Program-made: the position numbers and the translations under genes
Notes under the pieces: generated by a model
Database searches by the model: none
What the model was told of the DNA's origin: nothing
Seen by the model: the letters and a program-made list of their open reading frames with translations, nothing else
Source: an uncultured Oscillospiraceae bacterium
Lineage (GTDB): Bacteria; Bacillota; Clostridia; Oscillospirales; Oscillospiraceae
DNA: 31,833 nucleotides
Direction: 5' to 3'
NCBI GenBank assembly: GCA_910588455.1
Contig: CAJUPG010000015.1
Coordinates: 1-31,833, forward strand
Shown here: positions 7,448 through 14,917 of the stretch, in pieces
How positions within the stretch are numbered: the stretch's first letter is position 1
How the letters are laid out: the number at the start of each line of letters is the position of its first letter

Positions 7448-7478
7448 AAAAATAAAAACGGCCCCCAACCGGGGGCCG
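7448..7478 (-). terminator. Rho-independent terminator of the alr-mazF operon
   Basis: On the minus strand an 8-bp GC stem (arms 7459-7466 and 7471-7478) with a four-base loop is followed by TTTTTATTTTT. It stands 12 bases after the stop of the secreted-protein gene and before the SLH promoter. Confidence 0.9.
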
Positions 7479-7490
7479 CCAACTTTTCTG

Positions 7491-8009
7491 TCACCGAATG
7501 TAATATCCGCCCCGCATCAGCAGCTTTACCGTCCCGGAAGCCGCGCTCAGGGTCCGGTCGGGAATGGTGGCCATGTACAGGTGGTTCTGCACCAGACTGC
7601 CGCCGCCGGCCAGGGTGCCGCCGGTGGTCATATCAATCAGGGCCGGCTCCGTGGCGGCGTTCACCGTGGCGCTGCCCACCCGGAGCATCATCTCACAGCC
7701 CACCTCCAGCTCCAGCCGCTGCCCCGCCGACAGGGTGACCACCGTATACGCCGCGCCGCCCCCTGTTCCGCCCTGAATCTGGCTGAGACGGTTTTCAAAC
7801 TGGGTCATCATATCCTTCTGCCGGCTCTCCGCCCGCTCCTCCGCCTGGCGCAGAATGTCCGGCTGGACGGTCTGGGTCAGGTAGCTGAGGGTAACCAGAG
7901 GGTCGCTCTGGGTGCCTCCCCCCGCCGCCAGGGCCGCGCCGGCGCACAGCCAGACCAGAAGCAGGGTGAGGACGGCGGCGCGCAGATTGTTCCAGCTGTG
8001 TTTTTTCAT
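7491..8009 (-). CDS. Secreted protein of unknown function
   Basis: A 172-residue protein with a signal peptide (AAVLTLLLVWLCAGAALAAG, residues about 11-30). The mature N-terminus has GGTQSDPLVTLSYLTQTVQP, a segment I recognise as recurrent in Clostridial exported proteins without a named domain. A helical stretch (about 55-80) with many charged residues follows, then a glycine patch and a beta-rich C-terminal domain with LSAGQRLELEVG and NHLYMATIPD. It ends in YYIR. No catalytic motif is visible. AAGGGAG lies eight bases before the ATG. It is the last gene of the minus-strand run, 72 bases after mazF, and precedes the terminator. It probably acts at the cell wall; no function is assigned. Confidence 0.75.
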   Translation of the reverse strand: MKKHSWNNLRAAVLTLLLVWLCAGAALAAGGGTQSDPLVTLSYLTQTVQPDILRQAEERAESRQKDMMTQFENRLSQIQGGTGGGAAYTVVTLSAGQRLELEVGCEMMLRVGSATVNAATEPALIDMTTGGTLAGGGSLVQNHLYMATIPDRTLSAASGTVKLLMRGGYYIR

Positions 8010-8043
8010 CGGATGTACTCCCTTTCTCGCGTTCTCTTATGTA

Positions 8044-8063
8044 GGGGCCGCCCAGGCGGCCCT
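8044..8063. repeat. GC-rich palindrome between mazF and the secreted-protein gene
   Basis: GGGCCGCC at 8045-8052 is followed after two bases by its complement GGCGGCCC at 8055-8062. No T tract follows on either strand, so it is not a standard terminator. The preceding GTAGGGGC resembles the ends of the inverted-repeat element at 14918-15021, which suggests a dispersed intergenic repeat family. Confidence 0.5.
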
Positions 8064-8081
8064 TTGGGGGGACAGATCCGG

Positions 8082-8447
8082 TTATACCATGGTCTCCGGG
8101 TGCAGCCCGAAGCTCACGGCGATGGCCCCGTCCACCTGGCGCATCATGCTCTCGTCCAGCCGGCCCATATGCTCCCGCAGGCGGCGCTTATCCAGCGTCC
8201 GGATCTGCTCCAGCAAAATCACCGAGTCCTTGGGCAGGCCGCAGCTCATGGCGGCCAGAGAGATGTGGGTAGGCAGACGGGCCTTCCCGGTCTGGGAGGT
8301 AATGGCCGCGGCAATGACGGTGGGGCTGTGCCGGTTGCCGGTGTCGTTCTGCACGATCAGCACCGGACGTACGCCCCCCTGCTCGCTGCCCACCACCGGG
8401 CTCAGGTCCGCATAGAAGATGTCCCCTCGTTTCACACTGTTATCCAC
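8082..8447 (-). CDS. ndoA: MazF/EndoA-type mRNA endoribonuclease
   Basis: A 121-residue PemK/MazF-family toxin, very close in pattern to Bacillus subtilis Endo[21 protein letters not shown], then [11 protein letters not shown] (catalytic Arg27), [16 protein letters not shown] and [17 protein letters not shown] are all present. It should cleave single-stranded mRNA; the B. subtilis enzyme cuts at UACAU. The start shown is a GTG with GGAG about 11 bases upstream; an internal GTG four codons later (VKRGD) is an alternative. As in B. subtilis it follows alr, but no antitoxin ORF lies between them: the 177-base gap is too short for an EndoAI-type gene. A hairpin precedes the gene. Confidence 0.93.
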   Translation of the reverse strand: MDNSVKRGDIFYADLSPVVGSEQGGVRPVLIVQNDTGNRHSPTVIAAAITSQTGKARLPTHISLAAMSCGLPKDSVILLEQIRTLDKRRLREHMGRLDESMMRQVDGAIAVSFGLHPETMV

Positions 8448-8470
8448 GTACGTTCACACTCCGCCGGAAG

Positions 8471-8515
8471 ATAGTACGCGTTACGGGTCTTGGCCCTTAT
8501 GTAACGCTGTACTAT
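8471..8515 (-). promoter_or_regulatory. Hairpin in the alr-mazF gap, containing a UACAU site
   Basis: ATAGTACGCGTTAC at 8471-8484 pairs with GTAACGCTGTACTAT at 8501-8515 with a single bulged base. The 16-base loop can itself form a GGG/CCC stem. It ends 24 bases before the mazF start. On the minus-strand transcript the edge of the stem contains UACAU (8503-8499), the site cut by EndoA in B. subtilis. No U tract follows, so it is not a plain terminator. A regulatory role is inferred. Confidence 0.6.
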
Positions 8516-8624
8516 GATTCTCCCACAGGGCGGCGGAGATTATTCAATTTTTTGGGAAAAAACCGGCAGCCTCCGCCGCCCGCCCGCCGGCGGGCCTGTG
8601 CGCGGTCCGCCGCTCCACACCATC

Positions 8625-9713
8625 CTATGCCGGGCGGTACACCCGCGGCACCCGGGGCGACACCCGGCACAGCAGCTCGTAGGGGATGGTATCCAGCGTC
8701 CGGGCGGCTTTTTCCCAGTCCTCCCCGGCAAATACCGTCACTTCGTCGCCGGCCTGAATCTCCGGAAAATCTGTCACGTCCAGCATACACATATCCATGC
8801 ACACCCGGCCCACAATGGGACAGGTTTTTCCCCGAATGGTCATAGCGGCCCGGTTGGACAGCCCTCTGGGGTAGCCGTCCCCGTAGCCGACGGGAATCAC
8901 CGCCAGCCGGGAATCCCGCGTCAGCCGGGCCGTCTGGCCGTAGCTGATCCGGCTCCCCGCCGGGACGGTCCGGATGGCGGCCGTCCGGCTTTTCAGGGCC
9001 ATCACCGGCTTCAGTTCTGCGCCGGGAAAGTGCCCGTACAGGGCGATACCCGGACGGACCATCCCCATATGGCTCCAGGGACAGTTTAACACAGCGGCGC
9101 TGGCGGCGCAATGATAAATTTGAAAGTCCAGCCCGTCCTCATGGTGCAGCTCGTTGATTGCCGCGAGAAACGCGTTGTACTGGCGGTTCGTGTAGGCGGG
9201 GTCGCTGTCGGCGCTGGAAAAATGGGTAAAAATTCCCTCCGCCCGCAGGCCGGGCAGGCGGCACAGCTCCACAATCGGGGCGGTCTCCAAAAAACCTAAT
9301 CGCCCCATCCCCGTGTCCAGCTTCACATGGATGGTCAGGGCAGTCCCGGCGGCGGCGGCCCAGGCGGACAGGGCTTTTCCCGTCTCCAAATCCCCCACCG
9401 TCTGGGTGAGCCGGTTCTCCTGGAGAACGGGGGCAAAGCGCGGGTCCGTCTGGCCCAGGACCAGAACAGGCGCGGTAATCCCTGCCCGGCGCAGCTCCAG
9501 CCCTTCGTCCAGGCAGGCTACCGCCAGCATCTCCGCCCCCAGGTCCTGGAGCGTCCGGGCCACGGGGACCGCTCCGTGGCCGTAGGCGTCGGCCTTCACC
9601 ACCCCTAAAAATTTGCAGTCCGGGGGGCACAGCCCCCGCAAGATACGGTAATTGTGGGCCAGGGCGGATAAATCAACCTCCGCCCAGGTCCGGATTGTCT
9701 GGTGCAGCTCCAT
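8625..9713 (-). CDS. alr: Alanine racemase
   Basis: A 362-residue PLP-dependent alanine racemase that makes D-alanine for peptidoglycan and teichoic acid. The PLP lysine is Lys40 in VVKADAYGHG and the second catalytic base is Tyr258 in RISYGQT. Other family marks are HVKLDTGMGRLGF, RPGIALYG, the GYGDGYPR segment and VGRVCMDMCMLDVTD. The length is normal and all key residues are present. GGAGG stands just before the ATG. It follows the lipoprotein gene by 14 bases and precedes mazF by 177 bases, the same neighbourhood as in many Firmicutes. It is probably cytoplasmic and part of the long minus-strand operon. Confidence 0.97.
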   Translation of the reverse strand: MELHQTIRTWAEVDLSALAHNYRILRGLCPPDCKFLGVVKADAYGHGAVPVARTLQDLGAEMLAVACLDEGLELRRAGITAPVLVLGQTDPRFAPVLQENRLTQTVGDLETGKALSAWAAAAGTALTIHVKLDTGMGRLGFLETAPIVELCRLPGLRAEGIFTHFSSADSDPAYTNRQYNAFLAAINELHHEDGLDFQIYHCAASAAVLNCPWSHMGMVRPGIALYGHFPGAELKPVMALKSRTAAIRTVPAGSRISYGQTARLTRDSRLAVIPVGYGDGYPRGLSNRAAMTIRGKTCPIVGRVCMDMCMLDVTDFPEIQAGDEVTVFAGEDWEKAARTLDTIPYELLCRVSPRVPRVYRPA

Positions 9714-9727
9714 GGAATATCCTCCGC

Positions 9728-10300
9728 TTAACGTACAAAATCTTCAATCTCACACCGGATCACCGTAAACCCGTCCAGGGCAATCTCTCCCCGGAGCAGG
9801 GCGTGGGTGTCCGGGTCGAACCACAGGCTGGTCTCCGTGCCCTCCCCGGGCCGCCGCTCCGGGTCCCGGCACAGGACCATCAGCGTTTCCTCCAGGGTGC
9901 AGCTGTCCATATAGCCCTCCCGGGCGGCTTTCAGCAGGGCGGGCAGGGCGGACACCGGGGTCAGGCCGTCCCCGTCCAGGGGGCCGGTCTCCAGGATAGT
10001 TCCCTCATACTCCAGCTTTCCCTGCTCCCCCGCAATCCGGGCGCTGATCCCCGCCGCCGTCTCCGGGCGGGTGATGGTCAGGGTCAGGTCGTCCCCCACC
10101 TGGGCGGCGGTCACGCCATATTCGTAAATCCGCTGGCCGTAGTCGGCGGTGATAGTGCAGTTGGCCGTCCAGTTCTCCAGGGCCAGATATTCCCCCCGGA
10201 TGGCCAGGGCCAGCTCCTGGGCCTTGTCTCCCCCCGCCCCGGCCTTGCAGCCGGTCAGGAGCAGCAGCATCGTTAGTACGCAAACAGCAGCTTTGCGCAC
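9728..10300 (-). CDS. LolA-like lipoprotein (YdcC/GerS-like)
   Basis: A 190-residue lipoprotein: a short signal peptide ends in LLLLTGC, with Cys18 as the lipidation site. The mature part is beta-rich (WTANCTITADYG, DLTLTITRPE, GKLEYEGTILETG, TSLWFDPDTHALLRGEIAL), as in the LolA/YdcC fold. In B. subtilis ydcC precedes alr, and in Clostridioides difficile the LolA-like lipoprotein GerS is encoded next to an alanine racemase gene and acts in spore germination. The same placement here supports the assignment, although the role is inferred. The start is GTG with AAGGAGGAGG five bases upstream. It lies on the outer face of the membrane and is 24 bases downstream of nnrD. Confidence 0.8.
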   Translation of the reverse strand: MRKAAVCVLTMLLLLTGCKAGAGGDKAQELALAIRGEYLALENWTANCTITADYGQRIYEYGVTAAQVGDDLTLTITRPETAAGISARIAGEQGKLEYEGTILETGPLDGDGLTPVSALPALLKAAREGYMDSCTLEETLMVLCRDPERRPGEGTETSLWFDPDTHALLRGEIALDGFTVIRCEIEDFVR

Positions 10301-10324
10301 AGGGCCTCCTCCTTACATCTTACA

Positions 10325-11170
10325 TCATTGCGAGACTTCCGCCTCTTTCACCGCCTGGGGCAGCGCGTCCAGCAGGTCCTGGGCGGTCATGGCGTATTCC
10401 CCCAGCCTCTGGGCCGCCAAATCCCCCGCCCGGCCGTGGAGGCACACCGCCGTATAGGCGGACCACCCGGCCTCAAACCCCTGGCCCAGCAGGGCGGCGA
10501 TCATCCCCGCCAGCACGTCCCCGCTGCCCCCGGAGGCCATCCCCGGGTTGCCCGTGGTGTTGACAAACAGCTCCCCGCCGGGCAGGGCGGTGACGGTCCC
10601 GCTGCCCTTGAGCACCAGCACGCACCGGTGGGCCTGGGCGAAGGCCCGGGCCGCCTCCTTCCGGTCCTCCACCGGCAGGGCGCAGCCGGTCAGCCGGGCA
10701 AACTCCCCCTCATGGGGGGTGAGCACCGTGGGGGCTTGCCTCCCGTCCAGAATATCTATATGCCCCGCCAGGGCGTTTATGCCATCGGCGTCCACCACCA
10801 GGGGGCCCGCAAACCGGGAGATGAACCGCAGAAGCATGCGCCGGGTCTCCTCCTCCTGACCCAGCCCCGGGCCAATCAGGGCCGCATCGCAGCTCTCCGC
10901 CTTTTTCTCCAGGGCGGCGCAGTCCTCCGGCAGAGGGAAGGGCATGGCGCAGGTACACTTGACGGCTACGATGGGGTACACGTTTTCCGGCACCCCCAGA
11001 AACACCAGCCCCGCCCCGGTCCGCAGGGCCCCCTGGGCCGCCAGCACCGGTGCGCCGGTATAGCCCAGGCTCCCCGCCACCAGCAGCAGCCGTCCATAGT
11101 CCCCCTTGTGGCCCGCCCGGTCCCGCCGGGGCAGCAGGCAGTTTTGGGGCTTTATGATCCGCGCCTTCAT
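10325..11170 (-). CDS. nnrD: ADP-dependent NAD(P)H-hydrate dehydratase
   Basis: A 281-residue ribokinase-fold enzyme of the YjeF C-terminal type that restores damaged (hydrated) NADH and NADPH. Family marks: HKGDYGRLLLVAGSLGYTGA near the start, AALIGPGLG, VVDADGINAL, LTPHEGEFARLTG, and the nucleotide and catalytic segment GNPGMASGGSGDVLAGMI with its GSGD aspartate. The N-terminal epimerase domain (NnrE) is absent, so this is the stand-alone form and the epimerase, if present, is elsewhere. Its ATG overlaps the stop of the preceding membrane protein gene (ATGA). In many Firmicutes this gene lies near acpS, ydcC and alr, matching this context. Confidence 0.95.
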   Translation of the reverse strand: MKARIIKPQNCLLPRRDRAGHKGDYGRLLLVAGSLGYTGAPVLAAQGALRTGAGLVFLGVPENVYPIVAVKCTCAMPFPLPEDCAALEKKAESCDAALIGPGLGQEEETRRMLLRFISRFAGPLVVDADGINALAGHIDILDGRQAPTVLTPHEGEFARLTGCALPVEDRKEAARAFAQAHRCVLVLKGSGTVTALPGGELFVNTTGNPGMASGGSGDVLAGMIAALLGQGFEAGWSAYTAVCLHGRAGDLAAQRLGEYAMTAQDLLDALPQAVKEAEVSQ

Positions 11171-11592
11171 GGCAGGTCCTCCAAATCCAGGGTGACCGTC
11201 TCCCCGGCGGGGATGGTCGCCTCAAAGTCGTGCCCCAGGACGTGAACCATGCCGGTCCAGTCCTGGTCCGTGGGGTTGGTCAATTCCACGGTGTCCTCCA
11301 GAATCGCAACCTGAATTTCCGCCGCATAGTCCTCATATTCCGGTTCAGCCGGAGCGCTGGCCGCGGGGGCGCTGGCGGCAGGGGTATTGCCGCCGGAGGG
11401 AGCGGAGGGCGCCGCCGCATTCCCGCCGCCCACGGCAAAAAAGCCCAGGAACATGGGCCAGCTCACAGCAACCAGAACCAGCGCCGCCGCCAGTCCCGCC
11501 CACGGCTTCCAGTGGATTTCCCTGCGCCGGGCCTCCAGGACAAAGCGGTCGTCCAGCCCGGTGACGGCCTCATAGAGCTCTTCGGATTTCAC
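11167..11592 (-). CDS. Single-pass membrane protein, probable anti-sigma factor
   Basis: A 141-residue protein starting with GTG (VKSEELYEAVTGLDDRFVLE). This start overlaps the stop of the sigma gene (GTGA) and gives the usual layout: a short cytoplasmic N-terminus of about 30 residues, one membrane helix (about 33-51, AALVLVAVSWPMFLGFF), an Ala/Ser/Pro/Gly-rich linker (about 52-82) and a small extracellular beta domain (about 85-141). Genes of this form directly behind ECF sigma genes commonly encode anti-sigma factors, but there is no zinc-binding HxxxCxxC motif. The role therefore rests on context. A longer in-frame reading to 11805 lies inside the sigma gene and is not used. Its stop overlaps nnrD. 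Confidence 0.7.
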   Translation of the reverse strand: MKSEELYEAVTGLDDRFVLEARRREIHWKPWAGLAAALVLVAVSWPMFLGFFAVGGGNAAAPSAPSGGNTPAASAPAASAPAEPEYEDYAAEIQVAILEDTVELTNPTDQDWTGMVHVLGHDFEATIPAGETVTLDLEDLP

Positions 11593-12119
11593 AGCGTCAC
11601 CCCCTCCTGTTCCAAATAGACTTTCAGCCTTTGCCGCAGAGTCCAAAGGCGCTTGGCCTGCTTCCCCGCGGGCTCCCCGTACCAGTACCGCCGGACAAAC
11701 AAAATCCGGTCCTCCCGGGGCAGGCCGTCCAGCCAGCGTTCCAACAGCCGGGCCAGCTCCCGGGCCTCCGCCCGCTGCTCGGTGGTCTCCCGGGCGGGGA
11801 CGCACTCATCCAGCTCCGCCAGCATGGACTCCAGCCCCGCCCCCCGCTTCTGCGCCCGGCCCCTGCGCCACAGGTCCAGAGCCAGATTGCGCACAATGCG
11901 CCCCAGATAAGCCCCCAGGTGGCTGGGCCGGTTCTGGGGCATGGTGTTCCAGGCCCGCATCCAGGTGTCGTTGACGCACTCCTCCGCGTCCTCATGGCTG
12001 TGGAGGATATTGCAGGCCAGGCTATGGCACTGGGCGCCGTATTTCTCCTGGGCCCGGAGGATGGCCTGCTGGTCCCGCTGCCAGAAGAGCTCTACAATGG
12101 CCGCATCCTCCCACATCAT
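11589..12119 (-). CDS. ECF-type sigma factor with shortened region 4
   Basis: A 176-residue sigma-70 family protein. Region 2 is complete: HEDAEECVNDTWMRAWNTMP followed by the helix AYLGRIVRNLALDLWRR, which would bind the -10 element and core polymerase. Region 4 begins normally at LERWLDGLPREDRILFVRRY, but the usual helix-turn-helix is shortened: after YWYGEPAGKQAKRLW the sequence goes straight to TLRQRLKVYLEQEGVTL, whereas relatives carry about a dozen more residues there, including the recognition helix. The frame is intact, so this may be an in-frame deletion. Its start overlaps the end of the LTA-synthase-like gene, and its stop overlaps the probable anti-sigma gene. Confidence 0.85.
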   Translation of the reverse strand: MMWEDAAIVELFWQRDQQAILRAQEKYGAQCHSLACNILHSHEDAEECVNDTWMRAWNTMPQNRPSHLGAYLGRIVRNLALDLWRRGRAQKRGAGLESMLAELDECVPARETTEQRAEARELARLLERWLDGLPREDRILFVRRYWYGEPAGKQAKRLWTLRQRLKVYLEQEGVTL

Positions 12120-13960
12120 GGCGCTTCCTCCAGACAGAACATAGGCCGGGCTTCATCAAACAGGTCCACCATGCCGCAGTAGTTGAGGGTCTCGTAGTCG
12201 TGGAGCAGGTCCGCCAGATTTTGGGGCAGATCCTTTCGCTCATAGTAGGTTCCGTCCGCCGCGATGCACCCCACAGGCGTAATCACAGGCAGTTCCTTAT
12301 ACAGATCGGACAGGAAATCCATGTACCCCGTCCGGGGCAGGCCCGCCAGCTGGGCGGTGAGGGTCCCCAAAAAGTTGGGGCTTAAAATCACATCTTCCCG
12401 GGCCTCCATCTCGTAGTTGGTCCAGATGAAGAAGGGGACGGCATACTGCTGCAAAACCTCCTCGGTGGTCCGGTCCGCCAGAGGCTTGCCATACAGCTCC
12501 TCATAAAACGCGTTTTTCAGGGGCGGCTGATGGTCCCCGAAGAAAACGATCATCGTCCGCTCCTCCGCCTGGCTGTAGTGGCCAATCAGCTGTTCCAGGG
12601 CCTTGTCGCTCTCCAGAACCAGGTCCAGATACTGCTCGGCGGAGGGGTCGGCAATGCGCTGGCCGCTGCCCACCTGGATCGCCCGCTCCAGGTTCTTCCA
12701 GCCCTGGCTGTAGCCGCTGTGATTCTGCATGGTCACATTAAACAGAAACGCCGGCAGGCCCTGGGCGTTGGCCTCCTCGGTCACCTGGAAAATCCGCTCA
12801 TAGTCCGACTGGTCGGACACATAGCTGCGAATCTTCCAGGGGTCTTTTACATCCTCCTCATAGAGCTGGTGGTCAAAGCCCAGATATTTGTAGGCCACGG
12901 GCCGGTTCCAGCCGGAGGATTTATAGGGGTGGAAGGCGGTGCTGTCGTAGCCGCAGGCCCCGGCCAGGGCGGCCAGAGAGGGCATATTTTCCTCTACATA
13001 CAGCTGATAGGCCACCGTATGAGGCGGCTGAAAAATAGTGGAAAAGCCGGTCAAATACTCAAATTCCACGCTGGCGGTGCCCCCGCCGGTGACGGGGGAG
13101 TACATCCAGCCCCTGACGGTGTTTTCCTTCAGCGTCCGCAGGAAGGGGGTGGGGTCCTGGTCCACATCCAGGTTTTCAAAAATGGTCAAATCCGCAAAGG
13201 ATTCATTCATAATGACAATCAGATTGGTGGGCTGGACCGATGGGTCCCCCGGGGTCCCCGGGTACCGCTCCATCAGCTCCAGCACCTGGGCATGGCTGTA
13301 GTCCTCGGGCTTGTCCACCCGGCTGTACCGCAGCGCCACGGTGAAGTTGAGCAGAAAGCCGTTGGCCTGGGTGACCCACTGCTGGGTGTAAATGCCCAAG
13401 CCCGGGAGCATAGCGGTGGCGAAGAAGGCATAGCAGTAGGAAAAACAGCACAGAACGGCAAACAGGGCGGCAATGGGCTTGCATTTGATCCGCCTGGGCT
13501 GAGCTGGGCACATCCAAACCAGAAACAGATAGCACACCAGAAGAATCAGCCCCTGGCGGATGTAGCCGTCCAGGGAGAAGTCAAAGCCCCCGGCCACGTT
13601 GGCGGCGGTGCGCCAGCCGGGTATGTCCGCTGGGAACAAAATCCGGCCCCGGAAGCGGAGGATGTAGTGGTTCAAAAGGCCCACGGCGAAGCACAAAATA
13701 CTCCCCACCGCCGCCGCCCGGCGAATACGCCCCAGAATCAGACGCAGGAGAATATACAGGATGTAGTACCAAATCAGGTTCATCAGCACCTGCCAGGCGT
13801 ATAAATCCTCAAATACGTCGTTCTGGTTCAGCACCTCCACCATCCAGAAGGAGGCCCAGGGGCCAAGCAGGAAAACCAGGCGGGCCAGCCATTTGCCCGG
13901 ATTTTGGCGGAAATCCGCTACAAGCCGGGGAAAGGCGTCCCCATACAAAAGCGTTCTCAT
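12116..13960 (-). CDS. LTA-synthase-family sulfatase-fold membrane protein
   Basis: A 614-residue enzyme with about five membrane helices in residues 25-190 and an extracellular alkaline-phosphatase/sulfatase-fold domain from about 240. Active-site residues match lipoteichoic acid synthase: Glu253 in MNESFAD, nucleophile Thr295 in GGGTASVEFEYLTG, His414 in TMQNHSGY, and Asp476-His477 in FFGDHQPP. It should transfer glycerol phosphate from phosphatidylglycerol to a glycolipid or polymer on the outer face. A GAGGAG site lies 11 bases before the ATG. It is the first gene of the minus-strand run and overlaps the sigma gene. Whether it makes teichoic acid or decorates another polymer cannot be read from the sequence. 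Confidence 0.93.
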   Translation of the reverse strand: MRTLLYGDAFPRLVADFRQNPGKWLARLVFLLGPWASFWMVEVLNQNDVFEDLYAWQVLMNLIWYYILYILLRLILGRIRRAAAVGSILCFAVGLLNHYILRFRGRILFPADIPGWRTAANVAGGFDFSLDGYIRQGLILLVCYLFLVWMCPAQPRRIKCKPIAALFAVLCCFSYCYAFFATAMLPGLGIYTQQWVTQANGFLLNFTVALRYSRVDKPEDYSHAQVLELMERYPGTPGDPSVQPTNLIVIMNESFADLTIFENLDVDQDPTPFLRTLKENTVRGWMYSPVTGGGTASVEFEYLTGFSTIFQPPHTVAYQLYVEENMPSLAALAGACGYDSTAFHPYKSSGWNRPVAYKYLGFDHQLYEEDVKDPWKIRSYVSDQSDYERIFQVTEEANAQGLPAFLFNVTMQNHSGYSQGWKNLERAIQVGSGQRIADPSAEQYLDLVLESDKALEQLIGHYSQAEERTMIVFFGDHQPPLKNAFYEELYGKPLADRTTEEVLQQYAVPFFIWTNYEMEAREDVILSPNFLGTLTAQLAGLPRTGYMDFLSDLYKELPVITPVGCIAADGTYYERKDLPQNLADLLHDYETLNYCGMVDLFDEARPMFCLEEAP

Positions 13961-14004
13961 ATAGAATGCGACTCCTCTTTTTCATCAAAACTGCGCTGTT
14001 TACA

Positions 14005-14032
14005 AGGATAGCCGCTTTTGGGAAAAATGCAA
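14005..14032 (-). promoter_or_regulatory. Candidate promoter of the minus-strand operon
   Basis: On the minus strand TTGCAT (14032-14027) stands 16 bases before TATCCT (14010-14005). Each matches consensus at four of six positions, and the position is suitable, about 45 bases upstream of the LTA-synthase-like start. No better candidate is seen in the gap. Confidence 0.45.
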
Positions 14033-14079
14033 GAGATTTGGGGAAAACTTTAGAGAATTTTCATATTTGCTCCCCGCTC

Positions 14080-14109
14080 TTGACACTGGGTATCCCAGCG
14101 GAGTACAAT
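14080..14109 (+). promoter_or_regulatory. Promoter of the xpaC-telA module
   Basis: TTGACA at 14080-14085 and TACAAT at 14104-14109 are 18 bases apart, a strong sigma-A-type promoter. Inside the spacer CTGGG and CCCAG (14086-14098) form a small dyad around TAT, which could be an operator. The coding start at 14147 lies downstream with AGGGAGG at 14134-14140. Confidence 0.85.
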
Positions 14110-14146
14110 GGTTCTACATACTATGAATGATACAGGGAGGACAATT

Positions 14147-14824
14147 ATGGCCAAGCAGGTAAAGCATTCGGTGGCCCCGATTTATCTGGCGGGGGCGGTA
14201 TGGTTAATCTTCGCCCTGTTTTTCTCGCTGAACCAGCTCTGGGACTATGTACTCTGCGGGGCGGTCTCCCTTGGGGTGCTGATTGCGGGACGGGCGGTTT
14301 TTCCGGATAAAACCTATGAGGTCCCAGACCCCAGGCCCAAGGAGCCTGAAAAGCCCAAGACCACCGGCAATCCGGAACTCGACGCACTGGTGAAGGAGCG
14401 GGACCGGGCGGTGTCCGAGATGCGGCGGCTCAACGACGCCATCGAGGACCCGAAAATCTCCCGGCAGATCGACCATCTGGAGGAGGTCACCCGGAAAATC
14501 ATCGACCTGGTGGTAGCCGAGCCCAAAAAGCTGCCCCAGATTCGGAAATTCATGAGCTACTATCTGCCCACCACCCTGAAAATTTTGAACTCCTACGACC
14601 GGATGGACTCCGCCGGGGTAGCCGGGGAGAACATCACCGCCACCAAGCAGAAAATCGAGGCCATGATGGACACCATTGTCAAAGCCTACGACAAGCAGCT
14701 TGATGCTCTGTACGGTGAAGAAGCGCTGGACATCTCCACCGATATCACCGTCATGGAGCAGATTTTGCAGCAGGAGGGCCTGAGCGGCGCCGGCGGCAAG
14801 GACGGCATTACGCTGGAGCTGTAA
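14147..14824 (+). CDS. xpaC: XpaC family membrane protein
   Basis: A 225-residue protein with two membrane helices near the N-terminus (about 10-28 and 32-50), a Pro/Lys-rich linker and a long helical cytoplasmic region. The pattern (ELDALVKERDRAVSEMRRL, then KFMSYYLPTTLKILNSYDRM) matches the XpaC family, known from B. subtilis for hydrolysis of 5-bromo-4-chloroindolyl phosphate and usually encoded with TelA. It is probably not a classical phosphatase; a membrane-stress role with TelA is the common view. The ATG at 14147 has AGGGAGG six bases upstream. An earlier ATG at 14108 overlaps the -10 box and is rejected. Confidence 0.88.
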   Translation: MAKQVKHSVAPIYLAGAVWLIFALFFSLNQLWDYVLCGAVSLGVLIAGRAVFPDKTYEVPDPRPKEPEKPKTTGNPELDALVKERDRAVSEMRRLNDAIEDPKISRQIDHLEEVTRKIIDLVVAEPKKLPQIRKFMSYYLPTTLKILNSYDRMDSAGVAGENITATKQKIEAMMDTIVKAYDKQLDALYGEEALDISTDITVMEQILQQEGLSGAGGKDGITLEL

Positions 14825-14917
14825 CCGCCCCGAAAGGGACCTGCACTCTTCCGAACGGGCTGTGGGCCCCGACCCCCTGGGCGAGGCATCCCCCCGCCGG
14901 ATTTTCCCCCTGATCCC

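Noticed and set aside
8512..9111. 199-aa minus-strand frame overlapping alr and the alr-mazF gap, considered as an antitoxin
   Set aside because: Most of it lies within alr in another frame; composition is Arg/Gly-rich shadow and it has no antitoxin-like ribbon-helix-helix pattern.
12530..13804. 424-aa plus-strand open frame opposite the LTA-synthase-like gene
   Set aside because: The opposite strand encodes a complete enzyme with all catalytic residues. This frame has no ribosome site or domain.
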